In this document: positions 26,679 to 34,702 of the stretch, one piece after another | Layout of the letters: each line of letters starts with the position of its first letter | Position numbering within the stretch: position 1 is the stretch's first letter | Origin: Arachidicoccus sp. BS20 | GTDB lineage: Bacteria > Bacteroidota > Bacteroidia > Chitinophagales > Chitinophagaceae | NCBI RefSeq assembly: GCF_001659705.1 | Contig: NZ_CP015971.1 | Location: 3,165,029-3,229,028 of the forward strand | Direction of reading: 5' to 3' | Length of the DNA stretch: 64,000 bases | Position numbers and translations under genes: made by a program | Notes under the pieces: generated by a model | Seen by the model: the letters and a program-made list of their open reading frames with translations, nothing else | The model's database searches: none | Told to the model about the DNA's origin: nothing

Positions 26679-27575
26679 ATGGAACAAAATACTTCTTTAC
26701 AGCAGCAGTTGCTTGAAGCCGGCGTTCACTTCGGTCATCTTAAAAAGAAGTGGAATCCGAAAATGTTGCCTTACATTTTCGCTGAGAAAAAAGGTATTCA
26801 TATTATAGACCTTAACAAAACCGTTGACCATTTGCAGGAAGCGGCGGCAGCATTGAAACAGATTGCAAAAAGCGGTAAAAAAATCATGTTCGTAGCAACG
26901 AAGAAACAGGCGAAAGAAATTGTTTCCGACTGTGCGAAAAAAGTAAATATGCCTTTTGCAACAGAACGTTGGTTGGGTGGTATGCTTACTAACTTCAACA
27001 CGGTTCGCAAGAGCGTGAAGAAAATGCAGAGCATCGAAAAATTGTTGAACGATGTAAACGCTGAAAGCCTTACAAAGAAGGAACGTTTGACATTGGCACG
27101 CGATAAAGATAAAATGGAAAAAGTGTTAGGTGGTATCGCACAAATGAGCCGTCTTCCGGCAGCTTTGTTTCTGGTGGACATCGGACATGAGCACATCGCG
27201 TTAGCAGAAGCAAAGCGTCTCGGAATTTCTACCTTTGGTATGGTTGATACCAACTGCGACCCGAACAAAGTCGATTTTGCAATTCCTTCAAATGACGATG
27301 CAACTAAATCCGTTGCTATCATTACAAACTATATCACAGCGGCAATCGCAGAAGGTTTGGCAGAACGTCAGGCTTCTAAAGACGAAGACGAAGAAGTTGC
27401 AGAAAGCAACGAAAACGAAGCTCGCGCAGCACGCATTCAGGCAGAAGCAGAAGCAGAAGCAGGTGGACGCAGCCGCAACAACCGTTCTTCGGAAGGCAAT
27501 AATGCTCCGGCAGGCGCAAGACGCAGAACTACTCCGGGCGGACGCAGTAGAACGCAAGCAGGCGGAAAGAGATAA
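26679..27575 (+). CDS. rpsB: 30S ribosomal protein S2 with extended C-terminus
   Basis: A 298-residue S2; most family members have 230-260. The conserved part runs to about residue 225 (L-L-E-A-G-V-H-F-G-H, K-W-N-P-K-M-L-P-Y-I, E-R-W-L-G-G-M-L-T-N-F, P-A-A-L-F-L-V-D-I). The last ~65 residues are low complexity: acidic first (D-E-D-E-E-V-A-E-S-N-E-N), then Ala/Glu repeats, then Arg/Gly/Asn/Ser. Extended tails occur in other Bacteroidota S2 proteins; this one is likely disordered and basic at its end. tsf follows after a stem-loop. Confidence 0.97.
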   Translation: MEQNTSLQQQLLEAGVHFGHLKKKWNPKMLPYIFAEKKGIHIIDLNKTVDHLQEAAAALKQIAKSGKKIMFVATKKQAKEIVSDCAKKVNMPFATERWLGGMLTNFNTVRKSVKKMQSIEKLLNDVNAESLTKKERLTLARDKDKMEKVLGGIAQMSRLPAALFLVDIGHEHIALAEAKRLGISTFGMVDTNCDPNKVDFAIPSNDDATKSVAIITNYITAAIAEGLAERQASKDEDEEVAESNENEARAARIQAEAEAEAGGRSRNNRSSEGNNAPAGARRRTTPGGRSRTQAGGKR

Positions 27576-27605
27576 ACCAATCTCTTTAAATTAATATTAT
27601 CAAAT

Positions 27606-27634
27606 AAGAAGCCTGTAAATTTTGCAGGCTTCTT
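27606..27634 (+). terminator. Stem-loop between rpsB and tsf
   Basis: AAGAAGCCTG (27606-27615) and CAGGCTTCTT (27625-27634) form a perfect 10-bp stem with a 9-nt loop. Only a short T-poor tail follows, so partial termination or RNA processing is likely. Confidence 0.7.
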
Positions 27635-27673
27635 GTCTAATTTTATCAACACAAATTTTAAAGGAAAATAATT

Positions 27674-28504
27674 ATGTCAACAGTAACTATTACAGCACAG
27701 GATATTAATAAATTACGCCAGGCTACCGGCGCCGGTATGATGGATTGCCGCAAAGCCTTGACAGAAGCCAACGGCGATTTTGAAGCAGCTATCGACTGGT
27801 TGCGCAAGCAAGGTCAGAAAGTTGCCGCTAAACGCAGCGACCGCGAAGCGAAAGAAGGCGTTGTAATCGCACAAACCAATAGCGACAACACGAAAGGTTA
27901 CATTGTAACTATTTCTTGCGAAACGGATTTCGTATCTAAAAATGAAGATTTTGTTGCTTTCGCTAAAAGCATTGCAGATGCTGCAGTTGCAAATGATGTA
28001 AATTCTGCGGAAGAATTGAACGAGGTTTCTGTAAACGGCGCTAAGGTGGCAGATTTGATTAATGATAAATTGGCTGCCATCGGCGAGAAAATTGCTGTTG
28101 CACGTTTTGAAAAACTGGAAGCGCCTTATGTTGCTTCTTATATTCATGGCGCTTATCGTTTAGGCGTTTTGGTTGGTTTGAGCGCAGCAAATGCTGAAGC
28201 CGGAAAAGATGTGGCGATGCAAATTGCAGCGTTGAATCCATTAGCAGTAGATGCCAGCAGCATCACGCCCGAAACGATCGAACGCGAAAGAAGCGTTATC
28301 ATTGACACTATGAAAGCTGACCCGAAAATGGAAGGCAAACCCGATGAAATGATTGCAAAAATCGCTGAAGGAAAATTAAATGCTTTCTTCAAAGAAAACA
28401 CTTTGCTTGCACAGCCTTTCGTAAAAGACGGCAGCAAAACAGTTGAAGCATATCTCGGAAAAGATTTGAAAGTTACAGGCTTTAAGCGCGTAGCTTTGGG
28501 ATAG
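27674..28504 (+). CDS. tsf: Translation elongation factor EF-Ts
   Basis: A 276-residue nucleotide-exchange factor for EF-Tu. The N-terminal UBA-like domain has L-R-Q-A-T-G-A-G-M-M-D-C-R-K-A-L and the core begins S-C-E-T-D-F-V-S-K-N-E-D-F. The C-terminal G-K-L-N-A-F-F-K-E-N-T-L-L-A-Q-P-F block is intact. It ends the ribosomal gene run with a strong terminator. Confidence 0.98.
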   Translation: MSTVTITAQDINKLRQATGAGMMDCRKALTEANGDFEAAIDWLRKQGQKVAAKRSDREAKEGVVIAQTNSDNTKGYIVTISCETDFVSKNEDFVAFAKSIADAAVANDVNSAEELNEVSVNGAKVADLINDKLAAIGEKIAVARFEKLEAPYVASYIHGAYRLGVLVGLSAANAEAGKDVAMQIAALNPLAVDASSITPETIERERSVIIDTMKADPKMEGKPDEMIAKIAEGKLNAFFKENTLLAQPFVKDGSKTVEAYLGKDLKVTGFKRVALG

Positions 28505-28527
28505 TCTTTCCTCAATTCATGTTAAAT

Positions 28528-28558
28528 AAAAGCCCACGATTTAAGTCGCGGGCTTTTT
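28528..28558 (+). terminator. Terminator after tsf
   Basis: AAAGCCCACGA pairs with TCGCGGGCTTT across the loop TTTAAG, with one A-C mismatch, followed by TTTT. Confidence 0.9.
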
Positions 28559-28592
28559 TATTTGTTGATTGAAAATATTATTTTTATTTGAG

Positions 28593-28617
28593 GTAGGGTA
28601 AGTGAAACCTGAATTGT
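28593..28617 (+). promoter_or_regulatory. Candidate ECF-sigma promoter of the sigma gene
   Basis: GTAGGGTA (28593-28600), nine bases, then TGAATTGT (28610-28617). The identical arrangement occurs at 32057-32081 before the phosphodiesterase/flippase operon. No good TAnnTTTG element is near, so these two transcription units probably use the ECF sigma factor itself (autoregulation). Confidence 0.55.
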
Positions 28618-28638
28618 TATTAATCAGAGAAACGATAT

Positions 28639-29193
28639 TTGTTTATAGAACATAAGCAATATATACAATTAGGCGACTACGAGTTTGAGCAACTCTTTAA
28701 AGAAAACTTTAAAAGTCTGTCAGCGTATGCCAATACTTTTTTGAAAGACGTAGAAGCGGCAAAAGAAATTGCACAAACGGTTTTTTATAAATTATGGATA
28801 AAGAGAGAAAGTATATCGATTGAATATTCAATGTCTGCATATTTGTATAAATCGATTCATAATGAGTGCATGAATTATATAAAACATGGCAAAGTAAAAA
28901 CGGCTTATCTCAAAGAAATGAAACATGAAGAAAATATTGTTATATCTGATGAACGAACAACGGAAAGAGAATTACGCAAGAAAATAAATGATGTAATAAA
29001 AAGGCTTCCCGAACAATGCGCAACTATTTTTTGCATGAGCCGCTTCGAAGAACTGAAGTATAAAGAAATCGCTGAAAGGCTCGGTATTTCTATAAAAGCG
29101 GTTGAAAAACAAATTACAAAAGCGTTGAAAATTTTGCGAGTGGAACTGAAAGAATATCTTCCGTTAATTTTAATAATGCTGTTTGGCAAATGA
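28639..29193 (+). CDS. ECF-type RNA polymerase sigma factor
   Basis: A 184-residue sigma-70-family factor starting at TTG (28639); no ATG lies before the conserved region. Sigma2 covers about residues 14-80 (F-E-Q-L-F-K-E-N-F-K-S-L-S-A-Y-A and Q-T-V-F-Y-K-L-W). Sigma4 covers about 118-170 (R-L-P-E-Q-C-A-T-I-F with the helix-turn-helix Y-K-E-I-A-E-R-L-G-I-S-I-K-A-V-E). It overlaps the FecR gene by 4 bases (ATGA), so the pair is coupled. Such FecI-like factors normally serve SusC-type receptors, but none follows here. Confidence 0.93.
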   Translation: MFIEHKQYIQLGDYEFEQLFKENFKSLSAYANTFLKDVEAAKEIAQTVFYKLWIKRESISIEYSMSAYLYKSIHNECMNYIKHGKVKTAYLKEMKHEENIVISDERTTERELRKKINDVIKRLPEQCATIFCMSRFEELKYKEIAERLGISIKAVEKQITKALKILRVELKEYLPLILIMLFGK

Positions 29194-30155
29194 ATTATCA
29201 AGATGAAAATATAAACGATGAAATGCTCGTAAGCTATTTGTTAGGCGAATTGGATGCAGAACAAAACGCAACGGTTTTGTCGTGGATGAATACTGATAAA
29301 GCCAATGCAAAACGTGTGGATGATTTGCGTTTCATTTTGCAGCAGGTAGAAAGCGAGAAAGAAAATATTACTGTTGATCTTGACAGAGAATGGAAAATTT
29401 TTCAAAGAAAAATCAATCAATATTCAATCGGAAAATTTTCTGTTTCATACAGGAAAATTTTCAGTGTTGCGGCAATGTTTATCGGGTTTATTTTTATCGC
29501 TTCTATTGCTTATTATTATTCCAATAGTCAAAAAATTAAGATTGCTTCGGGCAAACAAATTGTTTCTGCAACATTGCCCGATGGTTCTAAGATTACACTA
29601 AACAAAAATTCTTCTCTTGTTTATACCAAAAATTTCAACCGAAAAAACAGAAGGGTAACGCTGCATGGCGAAGCATTTTTCAATGTTCGTCATAATGCTT
29701 CTATGCCGTTTAAGGTATCGGTAAATGATTTGTCCGTTGAAGACATTGGTACATCCTTCAACATAAAATCGGATAAAGAAAATACGGAAATAGTGGTGGA
29801 ATCGGGCAAGGTAAAAGTAGAAAAAGACGGCAGCGAATTATTGTTGTCCGCAAATGAAAAAACGGAAATAACCAATAATGCGCCGCTTGTAAAAGCAATC
29901 GCTTCCGATAAATTGTATCAATATTATCGAACAAAAATTTTCAATTGCAACAGCACTCCGTTGAAAAATCTAATCGACGCTTTGAACGATAGTTATAACC
30001 AAAACATTGTTCTGGAAAATGACAGTCTTGAAAATATTCCGATAACGGTTACGTTCAACAATCTTCCTTTGGACAATGTACTGGAAATTGTATGCCGCAC
30101 ATTACGATTGAAATACAGAAAAACACAAGGGAAAATTATACTTTACCGCCATTAA
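29190..30155 (+). CDS. FecR-family anti-sigma factor
   Basis: A 321-residue inner-membrane regulator. Residues 1-85 are the cytoplasmic sigma-binding part, one membrane helix spans about 88-107 (F-S-V-A-A-M-F-I-G-F-I-F-I-A-S-I-A), the FecR domain follows (A-T-L-P-D-G-S-K-I-T-L-N-K-N-S-S-L-V-Y and G-E-A-F-F-N-V), and the C-terminal ~70 residues match the DUF4974 part (I-F-N-C-N-S-T-P-L-K-N-L-I-D-A-L). It should hold the sigma factor and release it when an STN domain in the periplasm signals. The next gene encodes such an STN protein. Confidence 0.94.
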   Translation: MNYQDENINDEMLVSYLLGELDAEQNATVLSWMNTDKANAKRVDDLRFILQQVESEKENITVDLDREWKIFQRKINQYSIGKFSVSYRKIFSVAAMFIGFIFIASIAYYYSNSQKIKIASGKQIVSATLPDGSKITLNKNSSLVYTKNFNRKNRRVTLHGEAFFNVRHNASMPFKVSVNDLSVEDIGTSFNIKSDKENTEIVVESGKVKVEKDGSELLLSANEKTEITNNAPLVKAIASDKLYQYYRTKIFNCNSTPLKNLIDALNDSYNQNIVLENDSLENIPITVTFNNLPLDNVLEIVCRTLRLKYRKTQGKIILYRH

Positions 30156-30169
30156 AATTTTATACGCAT

Positions 30170-32026
30170 TTGAAACAATTATACATCGCTGTACTTGCTG
30201 TTCTGTTTGGCTTACAACTTCACGCACAAACCTTGTTGAAGAAACATGTTGCAGATTTTTCGGTTAATCATTTATCCGTTCCGCAGGCGTTGGAAAAACT
30301 CTCTAATGAAACCAATGTTTTGTTTTCTTATCAATCCGATATTTTTAAAGATGCTAAATCTGTAAATATTGATGTGAAGAATGAAACCGTTGAAAAGGTG
30401 CTTGCGCAAATGTTGCATCATTCATTTTTGTTTACGGAAGAAAACGGATATATCGTTATTCGTAAAGCTGCATTCAGGATAATTGAAGGCATTGTTTTGG
30501 ACGATTCTACGGGAGAAAAAATTGATAACGCATTTATTTATACAATGCCTGCCACAACTAAGGTTCAGACGAATATAGACGGAAAGTTTATTATTAAAAT
30601 TCCGTTGGATACAACGATAAATTATTTATGTATCAGCAAAGATTTTTATACAGATAAAATAATTTCTTTAGAAAATATCGATGACGAAAAACAAACTATT
30701 TCACTTCGACAAATGCCTGTTCCGGAACTGCCGCCGGTAACTTCGGAAACAAAGAATACGTACGAAAAAAATGTTGCATTGCATTTGTTTGGCGGCACTT
30801 CGCATGGTGTAAACGGCCTGGAAGCGGGAACTGTTTTTAATTACAACAAAGGCAATGGAAGTATTATCCAGATTGCAGGAGCCGTCAATATTATAGAGAA
30901 GTCGTTGAACGGCGTACAGCTTGCAGGCATTCATAATTATGTGGGCGATACTGCACGTGGATTGCAGCTTGCAGCTTTATTAAATAAAACGGAAGGCGAG
31001 GAAGACGGTGTGCAAATTGGCGCTATTAATCACGCGAAACACTTGAAAGGATTGCAGATAGGTTTGATTAATATTTCCGATTCTTCGGATGGTTATAGCT
31101 TAGGAGCTATTAATATTTCTGGTAGTAAATATTTCCCCGCTGTTTCTTTTTTTGCCACGGATATGATGAGTACAAATGCAGAGATAAAATTGGGTAACAG
31201 GAAATTATATACTTCAATTTTGGCGGGCGCAAATTTCTTTACTAAACACATAGGTTATATTGGTTTCGGATTGGGGCATGATTTTGTGATTAATCAACGT
31301 ATGATTTTTTCAACAGTTTTTAACTGGGGAATGTTTTGGGAAACAAGATATTTAGATGGGGAAAAACACGGAATATTACACATAACAAAATTTGATGACA
31401 ATAGTATTAGTGATATAAATTATCTCTTGGAATTTCGCCCGTCCTTTAGTTGGCGATTTGCAAAAAGGTATTCCCTTTTCGGCGGTCCCGTTTTTAAAAG
31501 ATATATCGACCATTTCGCAGGCAAAACAAAATATGGCATCGGATGGCAGTTGGGAATAAGCAATGACTCTTGGATAAAAACAACGGTCAGAAGCAGTAAC
31601 AGTTCCGATAGGTCATGGTCTTTGCAGCCTGCATTGCTGCCCAACTTCAATACAATCGGCTTCAGGCTTTTGGGCTATGATGTAAGAGTTCTGAAAAACC
31701 TTCCGGATAACATGGCTTTTATTGCAACAACAGGGATGGCAAAATTGGACAATTGGTATGCTGACTATGGAATAAATCCCAATGCTAATTCCGTTCCTGT
31801 TTTTTATCAAATGGCAGGGTTAAAGATTTTTGCCACGCAACATTTTTTTGCTGCAATGCAAATAGGAATGTCTTTTAAAAACCATGATATAAAAGAGAGG
31901 TTTTTATACGCGCCGGAAGTTGGATGGGACATTGGAAAAAGAATAAGCCTAAGTATGCAATACTTTAAACTTGAACAGGATATTCTGTCTCTTCGTTTCG
32001 GCTATACGCTTTGGAAAAGCCGTTAA
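30170..32026 (+). CDS. STN-domain outer-membrane protein without a TonB plug
   Basis: About 618 residues from a TTG start at 30170, which gives a clean signal peptide (K-Q-L-Y-I-A-V-L-A-V-L-F-G-L-Q-L-H-A-Q); an ATG at 30092 would overlap the FecR gene by 64 bases and add 26 residues. Order: STN (secretin/TonB N-terminal) domain (V-A-D-F-S-V-N-H-L-S-V-P-Q-A-L-E-K-L), a carboxypeptidase-regulatory-like beta domain (G-I-V-L-D-D-S-T-G-E-K-I), then five G-x-Q-[LI]-[AG]-x-[IL]-N type repeats, then a region of alternating strands resembling a beta-barrel ending Y-T-L-W-K-S-R. No TonB box or plug is visible. It is the likely periplasmic trigger of the FecR/sigma pair; function otherwise unknown. Confidence 0.8.
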   Translation: MKQLYIAVLAVLFGLQLHAQTLLKKHVADFSVNHLSVPQALEKLSNETNVLFSYQSDIFKDAKSVNIDVKNETVEKVLAQMLHHSFLFTEENGYIVIRKAAFRIIEGIVLDDSTGEKIDNAFIYTMPATTKVQTNIDGKFIIKIPLDTTINYLCISKDFYTDKIISLENIDDEKQTISLRQMPVPELPPVTSETKNTYEKNVALHLFGGTSHGVNGLEAGTVFNYNKGNGSIIQIAGAVNIIEKSLNGVQLAGIHNYVGDTARGLQLAALLNKTEGEEDGVQIGAINHAKHLKGLQIGLINISDSSDGYSLGAINISGSKYFPAVSFFATDMMSTNAEIKLGNRKLYTSILAGANFFTKHIGYIGFGLGHDFVINQRMIFSTVFNWGMFWETRYLDGEKHGILHITKFDDNSISDINYLLEFRPSFSWRFAKRYSLFGGPVFKRYIDHFAGKTKYGIGWQLGISNDSWIKTTVRSSNSSDRSWSLQPALLPNFNTIGFRLLGYDVRVLKNLPDNMAFIATTGMAKLDNWYADYGINPNANSVPVFYQMAGLKIFATQHFFAAMQIGMSFKNHDIKERFLYAPEVGWDIGKRISLSMQYFKLEQDILSLRFGYTLWKSR

Positions 32027-32056
32027 TTATTTTTAGAAAAAAATACTTCTTTTAGA

Positions 32057-32081
32057 GTAGGGTATTGCTCTGTTGAATTGT
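32057..32081 (+). promoter_or_regulatory. Candidate ECF-sigma promoter of the phosphodiesterase/flippase operon
   Basis: GTAGGGTA (32057-32064), nine bases, TGAATTGT (32074-32081), identical to the arrangement before the sigma gene. The ATG follows 11 bases later, so the leader is short. Confidence 0.55.
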
Positions 32082-32091
32082 CCTGCAATGG

Positions 32092-33513
32092 ATGAAGAAA
32101 AAACGAAGAGTGATTTATTATCTCGTTGATGGCGCGCATATCGACGTGATAAAAAAATTAATAGACAAAGGCGAGCTGCCGAACATCAAACGCATTACAG
32201 AGGAAGGCACATTCAGAAAAGCAACCACGTGTTTTCCATCAACTACCGGACCTGCATACTTGCCGTTTCTCACAGGGCATTTTCCCGGAACCATGAATGT
32301 TACAGGCATTCGCTGGTTTGATAAAGAAGAATTTAAACGAAAAAGATGGTTTAATAAAAATACCATGCGCTCGTATTGCGGTCCCGAAGCAGGGTTGTTC
32401 AATACAGATATGCCGCAGGACAAACCAACGTTGTTAGAAATTTTTGACCAGTCATACAACCTCTACAACATGATTACGCGCGGCGTAAAAGCCGAAAATG
32501 ATTTGGGCAAAAAAGGAAAAGCCTTGTTGTATATGCGTGCGCATTTTTTCAAGAGAAATCATCCTGTGGATATTACGGGACACGCGCGCATTATGGATTT
32601 GCTGCTTAGCGGAAAAGATTTTGATTTTCTCTTTGCCGTTTTCCCGAGTGTTGATTGGGATTCGCATTATTATCATATTCAAGATGAAAAAACAATTGCC
32701 GCTTATAAAATTGCAGATGAAAGTATTGGCGAAGTAAGAGCATTTCTTGAAAAGAAAAATCTTTGGGATGATACATTGTTCATACTTACATCCGACCACG
32801 GATTAACGCCCACACATACACATTTAGACCTCAGCGATTGGATGACGGAACATGGACTAAAATCGGTCAGCTATCCTGTTATCTGGCGTTTGAATCCAAA
32901 ATGTTCCGTTTCCGTTTCGGGCAATTCTTTTGCAAGTATTCATTTACTGAAACACAGAGGCAGTCATAGTTTGAGAGAAAATGAGTTGATGCATTATTTC
33001 ACAAAAGACAGGCGTAAAGCATTGCTGCAAGAACCTGCCATTGATTTTATTACTTATCGCGGGAACAGGGAAAATAGTTTTGTTGTAGAGAATTTACACG
33101 GTAAAGCAATCATTTTTAAAGATAATGAAAAATATAGTTATTCTCCTGAAACGAACGACCCGCTTGGCTTAGGAAAAATTAATTCCATTGATTCGAGAGA
33201 AGCATTGGAATCAACTTTCGATACAAATTATCCCGATGCTTTGGTGCAGATAGAACAATTGTTTCGCGGCAAAAGAGCAGGCGATTTTGTTGTAAGCGCA
33301 CAAAAAGGTTACGACTTGCGCGACTTTTGGGAAATACCTGAACACAAAGGCTCTCACGGTTCTTTACAACGGGAACATATGTTGGTTCCGCTTATTTCCA
33401 ATAAAACATTGAACGCGGATTTCTCTGCTAGAACTGCTGATGTCTTTAATACAATTCTTCATTGGATGGGCAAGAATCATTATCCGTCGGAAGGTCAATC
33501 ATTATTCAAATAA
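32092..33513 (+). CDS. Type I phosphodiesterase/nucleotide pyrophosphatase family protein
   Basis: A 473-residue alkaline-phosphatase-superfamily enzyme with no signal peptide or membrane helix. Metal and nucleophile positions are visible: Y-L-V-D13-G, C-F-P-S-T51-T-G-P-A-Y (catalytic Thr), D-W-D-S-H, T-S-D-H-G-L and K-G-S-H-G-S. These enzymes cleave phosphodiester or pyrophosphate bonds of nucleotides or phospholipid head groups. The flippase-like gene starts 10 bases downstream, which suggests a lipid-linked substrate. The operon has a promoter like that of the nearby ECF sigma gene. Substrate unknown. Confidence 0.85.
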   Translation: MKKKRRVIYYLVDGAHIDVIKKLIDKGELPNIKRITEEGTFRKATTCFPSTTGPAYLPFLTGHFPGTMNVTGIRWFDKEEFKRKRWFNKNTMRSYCGPEAGLFNTDMPQDKPTLLEIFDQSYNLYNMITRGVKAENDLGKKGKALLYMRAHFFKRNHPVDITGHARIMDLLLSGKDFDFLFAVFPSVDWDSHYYHIQDEKTIAAYKIADESIGEVRAFLEKKNLWDDTLFILTSDHGLTPTHTHLDLSDWMTEHGLKSVSYPVIWRLNPKCSVSVSGNSFASIHLLKHRGSHSLRENELMHYFTKDRRKALLQEPAIDFITYRGNRENSFVVENLHGKAIIFKDNEKYSYSPETNDPLGLGKINSIDSREALESTFDTNYPDALVQIEQLFRGKRAGDFVVSAQKGYDLRDFWEIPEHKGSHGSLQREHMLVPLISNKTLNADFSARTADVFNTILHWMGKNHYPSEGQSLFK

Positions 33514-33523
33514 ACAATCTTTT

Positions 33524-34618
33524 ATGCAAGAAAATAATGCAACTACGCTTGAATTACAAGCAGAAAAAGAAAGCGGTTTTTTGAAATATTTTCAAAAGAA
33601 TGCCATCGTCAAAGGTGTTTTGTGGTTTGCACTGATTACGATTTCAGTATTAACTTTTTTGTTTTTGTATAATAATGCAGGTAGCACACTGAAAGCGCTT
33701 GAAAAGTTCAAGTTAAAATATTTGTTGCTTGGCTTGCTGATGGTTTTTATCGATTTGCTGCTCGGCGGCTGGCGCAATCATATTTTTATACGAAAGCTCA
33801 ATCCGACAATTTCTTCGTGGGTAAGTTTCAAAGCCAATGCGGCGAATATGTTTATGGGTGCCATTACGCCCGCGCATGGCGGTGCCGGTCCGGCACAATT
33901 GTATATTTATATGAGCAACGGCGTTAAGTTTATCGATGCGTTTGCTGTTGCACTAATCAATATGGGTGCTACACTTATTTATATGCCGCTTGCTGCGCTG
34001 TTTGCATTGCTTACAATACATCATCAGATTGAAGCGGATGTTATCAGCTATCTGTTGAAATACGGGTTTACATTTTTCACTTTGTTCTTACTGGTATTTC
34101 TGCTCGCTTTTTGGAAACCTGTTTTGATTGGAAATTTGATACAAAAAATTGCAGCTTTATTGGCGCATTTATTTTCGAAAAGAAAAAAGAAATTAGAAAG
34201 TTGGGGAGCAAAATCTTTCCGAAATATTCAAAAGTATCAGGCAGTTTGCCATACATTGCTGAAAGAAAATCCGTTGTTATTTCCGTTGGCAATATTAATA
34301 TCAATTGCGCTTTATCTGAATAAATATTGTACGCAGTATGTGATACTTTTAGGATTGGGAATTCATGCAAATTTGATACACGTTATTTGTGTGCAAATAC
34401 TCATTCAGTTTATGATTTATTTTGCGCCAACGCCCGGCGGTAGCGGGTTTGCGGAGTTGGGTATCGCAGTATTTTATAAGAAAATAATTCCTGCTGCAAT
34501 GCTTCCGTTGTTCACGGTTTTGCAAAGGTCGTTCATCTTGTTTTTTCCTGCCATGGTAGGCGCATTTGTTGTTATCGGAAGATTGAGAAGACAAGCGGGA
34601 ACAAGAGGTAATGTATAA
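33524..34618 (+). CDS. Lysylphosphatidylglycerol synthase transmembrane-like (UPF0104) protein
   Basis: A 364-residue integral membrane protein with about eight helices. Motifs of the flippase domain shared with MprF are present: F-K-A-N-A-A-N-M-F-M-G-A-I-T-P-A-H-G-G-A-G-P-A-Q and F-A-P-T-P-G-G-S-G-F-A-E-L-G. The ATG at 33524 is preferred over an upstream in-frame start that lies within the phosphodiesterase gene. The aminoacyl-transferase part of MprF is absent, so it probably moves or handles a lipid rather than lysinylating it. Cotranscribed with the phosphodiesterase gene. Confidence 0.88.
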   Translation: MQENNATTLELQAEKESGFLKYFQKNAIVKGVLWFALITISVLTFLFLYNNAGSTLKALEKFKLKYLLLGLLMVFIDLLLGGWRNHIFIRKLNPTISSWVSFKANAANMFMGAITPAHGGAGPAQLYIYMSNGVKFIDAFAVALINMGATLIYMPLAALFALLTIHHQIEADVISYLLKYGFTFFTLFLLVFLLAFWKPVLIGNLIQKIAALLAHLFSKRKKKLESWGAKSFRNIQKYQAVCHTLLKENPLLFPLAILISIALYLNKYCTQYVILLGLGIHANLIHVICVQILIQFMIYFAPTPGGSGFAELGIAVFYKKIIPAAMLPLFTVLQRSFILFFPAMVGAFVVIGRLRRQAGTRGNV

Positions 34619-34621
34619 AAA

Positions 34622-34679
34622 GTTAAAATGCTATTAACAATGACATAACATTTTGACTAAGCATCAAAAGTTATTTTCG
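34622..34679 (+). promoter_or_regulatory. PHO-box-like repeats before the phosphoesterase gene
   Basis: Three 11-bp units, GTTAAAATGCT (34622), ATTAACAATGA (34633) and CATAACATTTT (34644), carry TTAA/TAAC cores in register. A near -7 element TATTTTCG (34672-34679) lies about 27 bases after the last core, close to the 26 seen at the porin promoter. This links the phosphoesterase to the phosphate-starvation regulon by inference. Confidence 0.5.
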
Positions 34680-34702
34680 TCGTTGAAAAAAAATATCAGG
34701 CG

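Noticed and set aside
28639-29193. Sigma gene starting at an ATG further inside
   Set aside because: The first in-frame ATG would remove much of the sigma2 region; the TTG at 28639 fits the family N-terminus.
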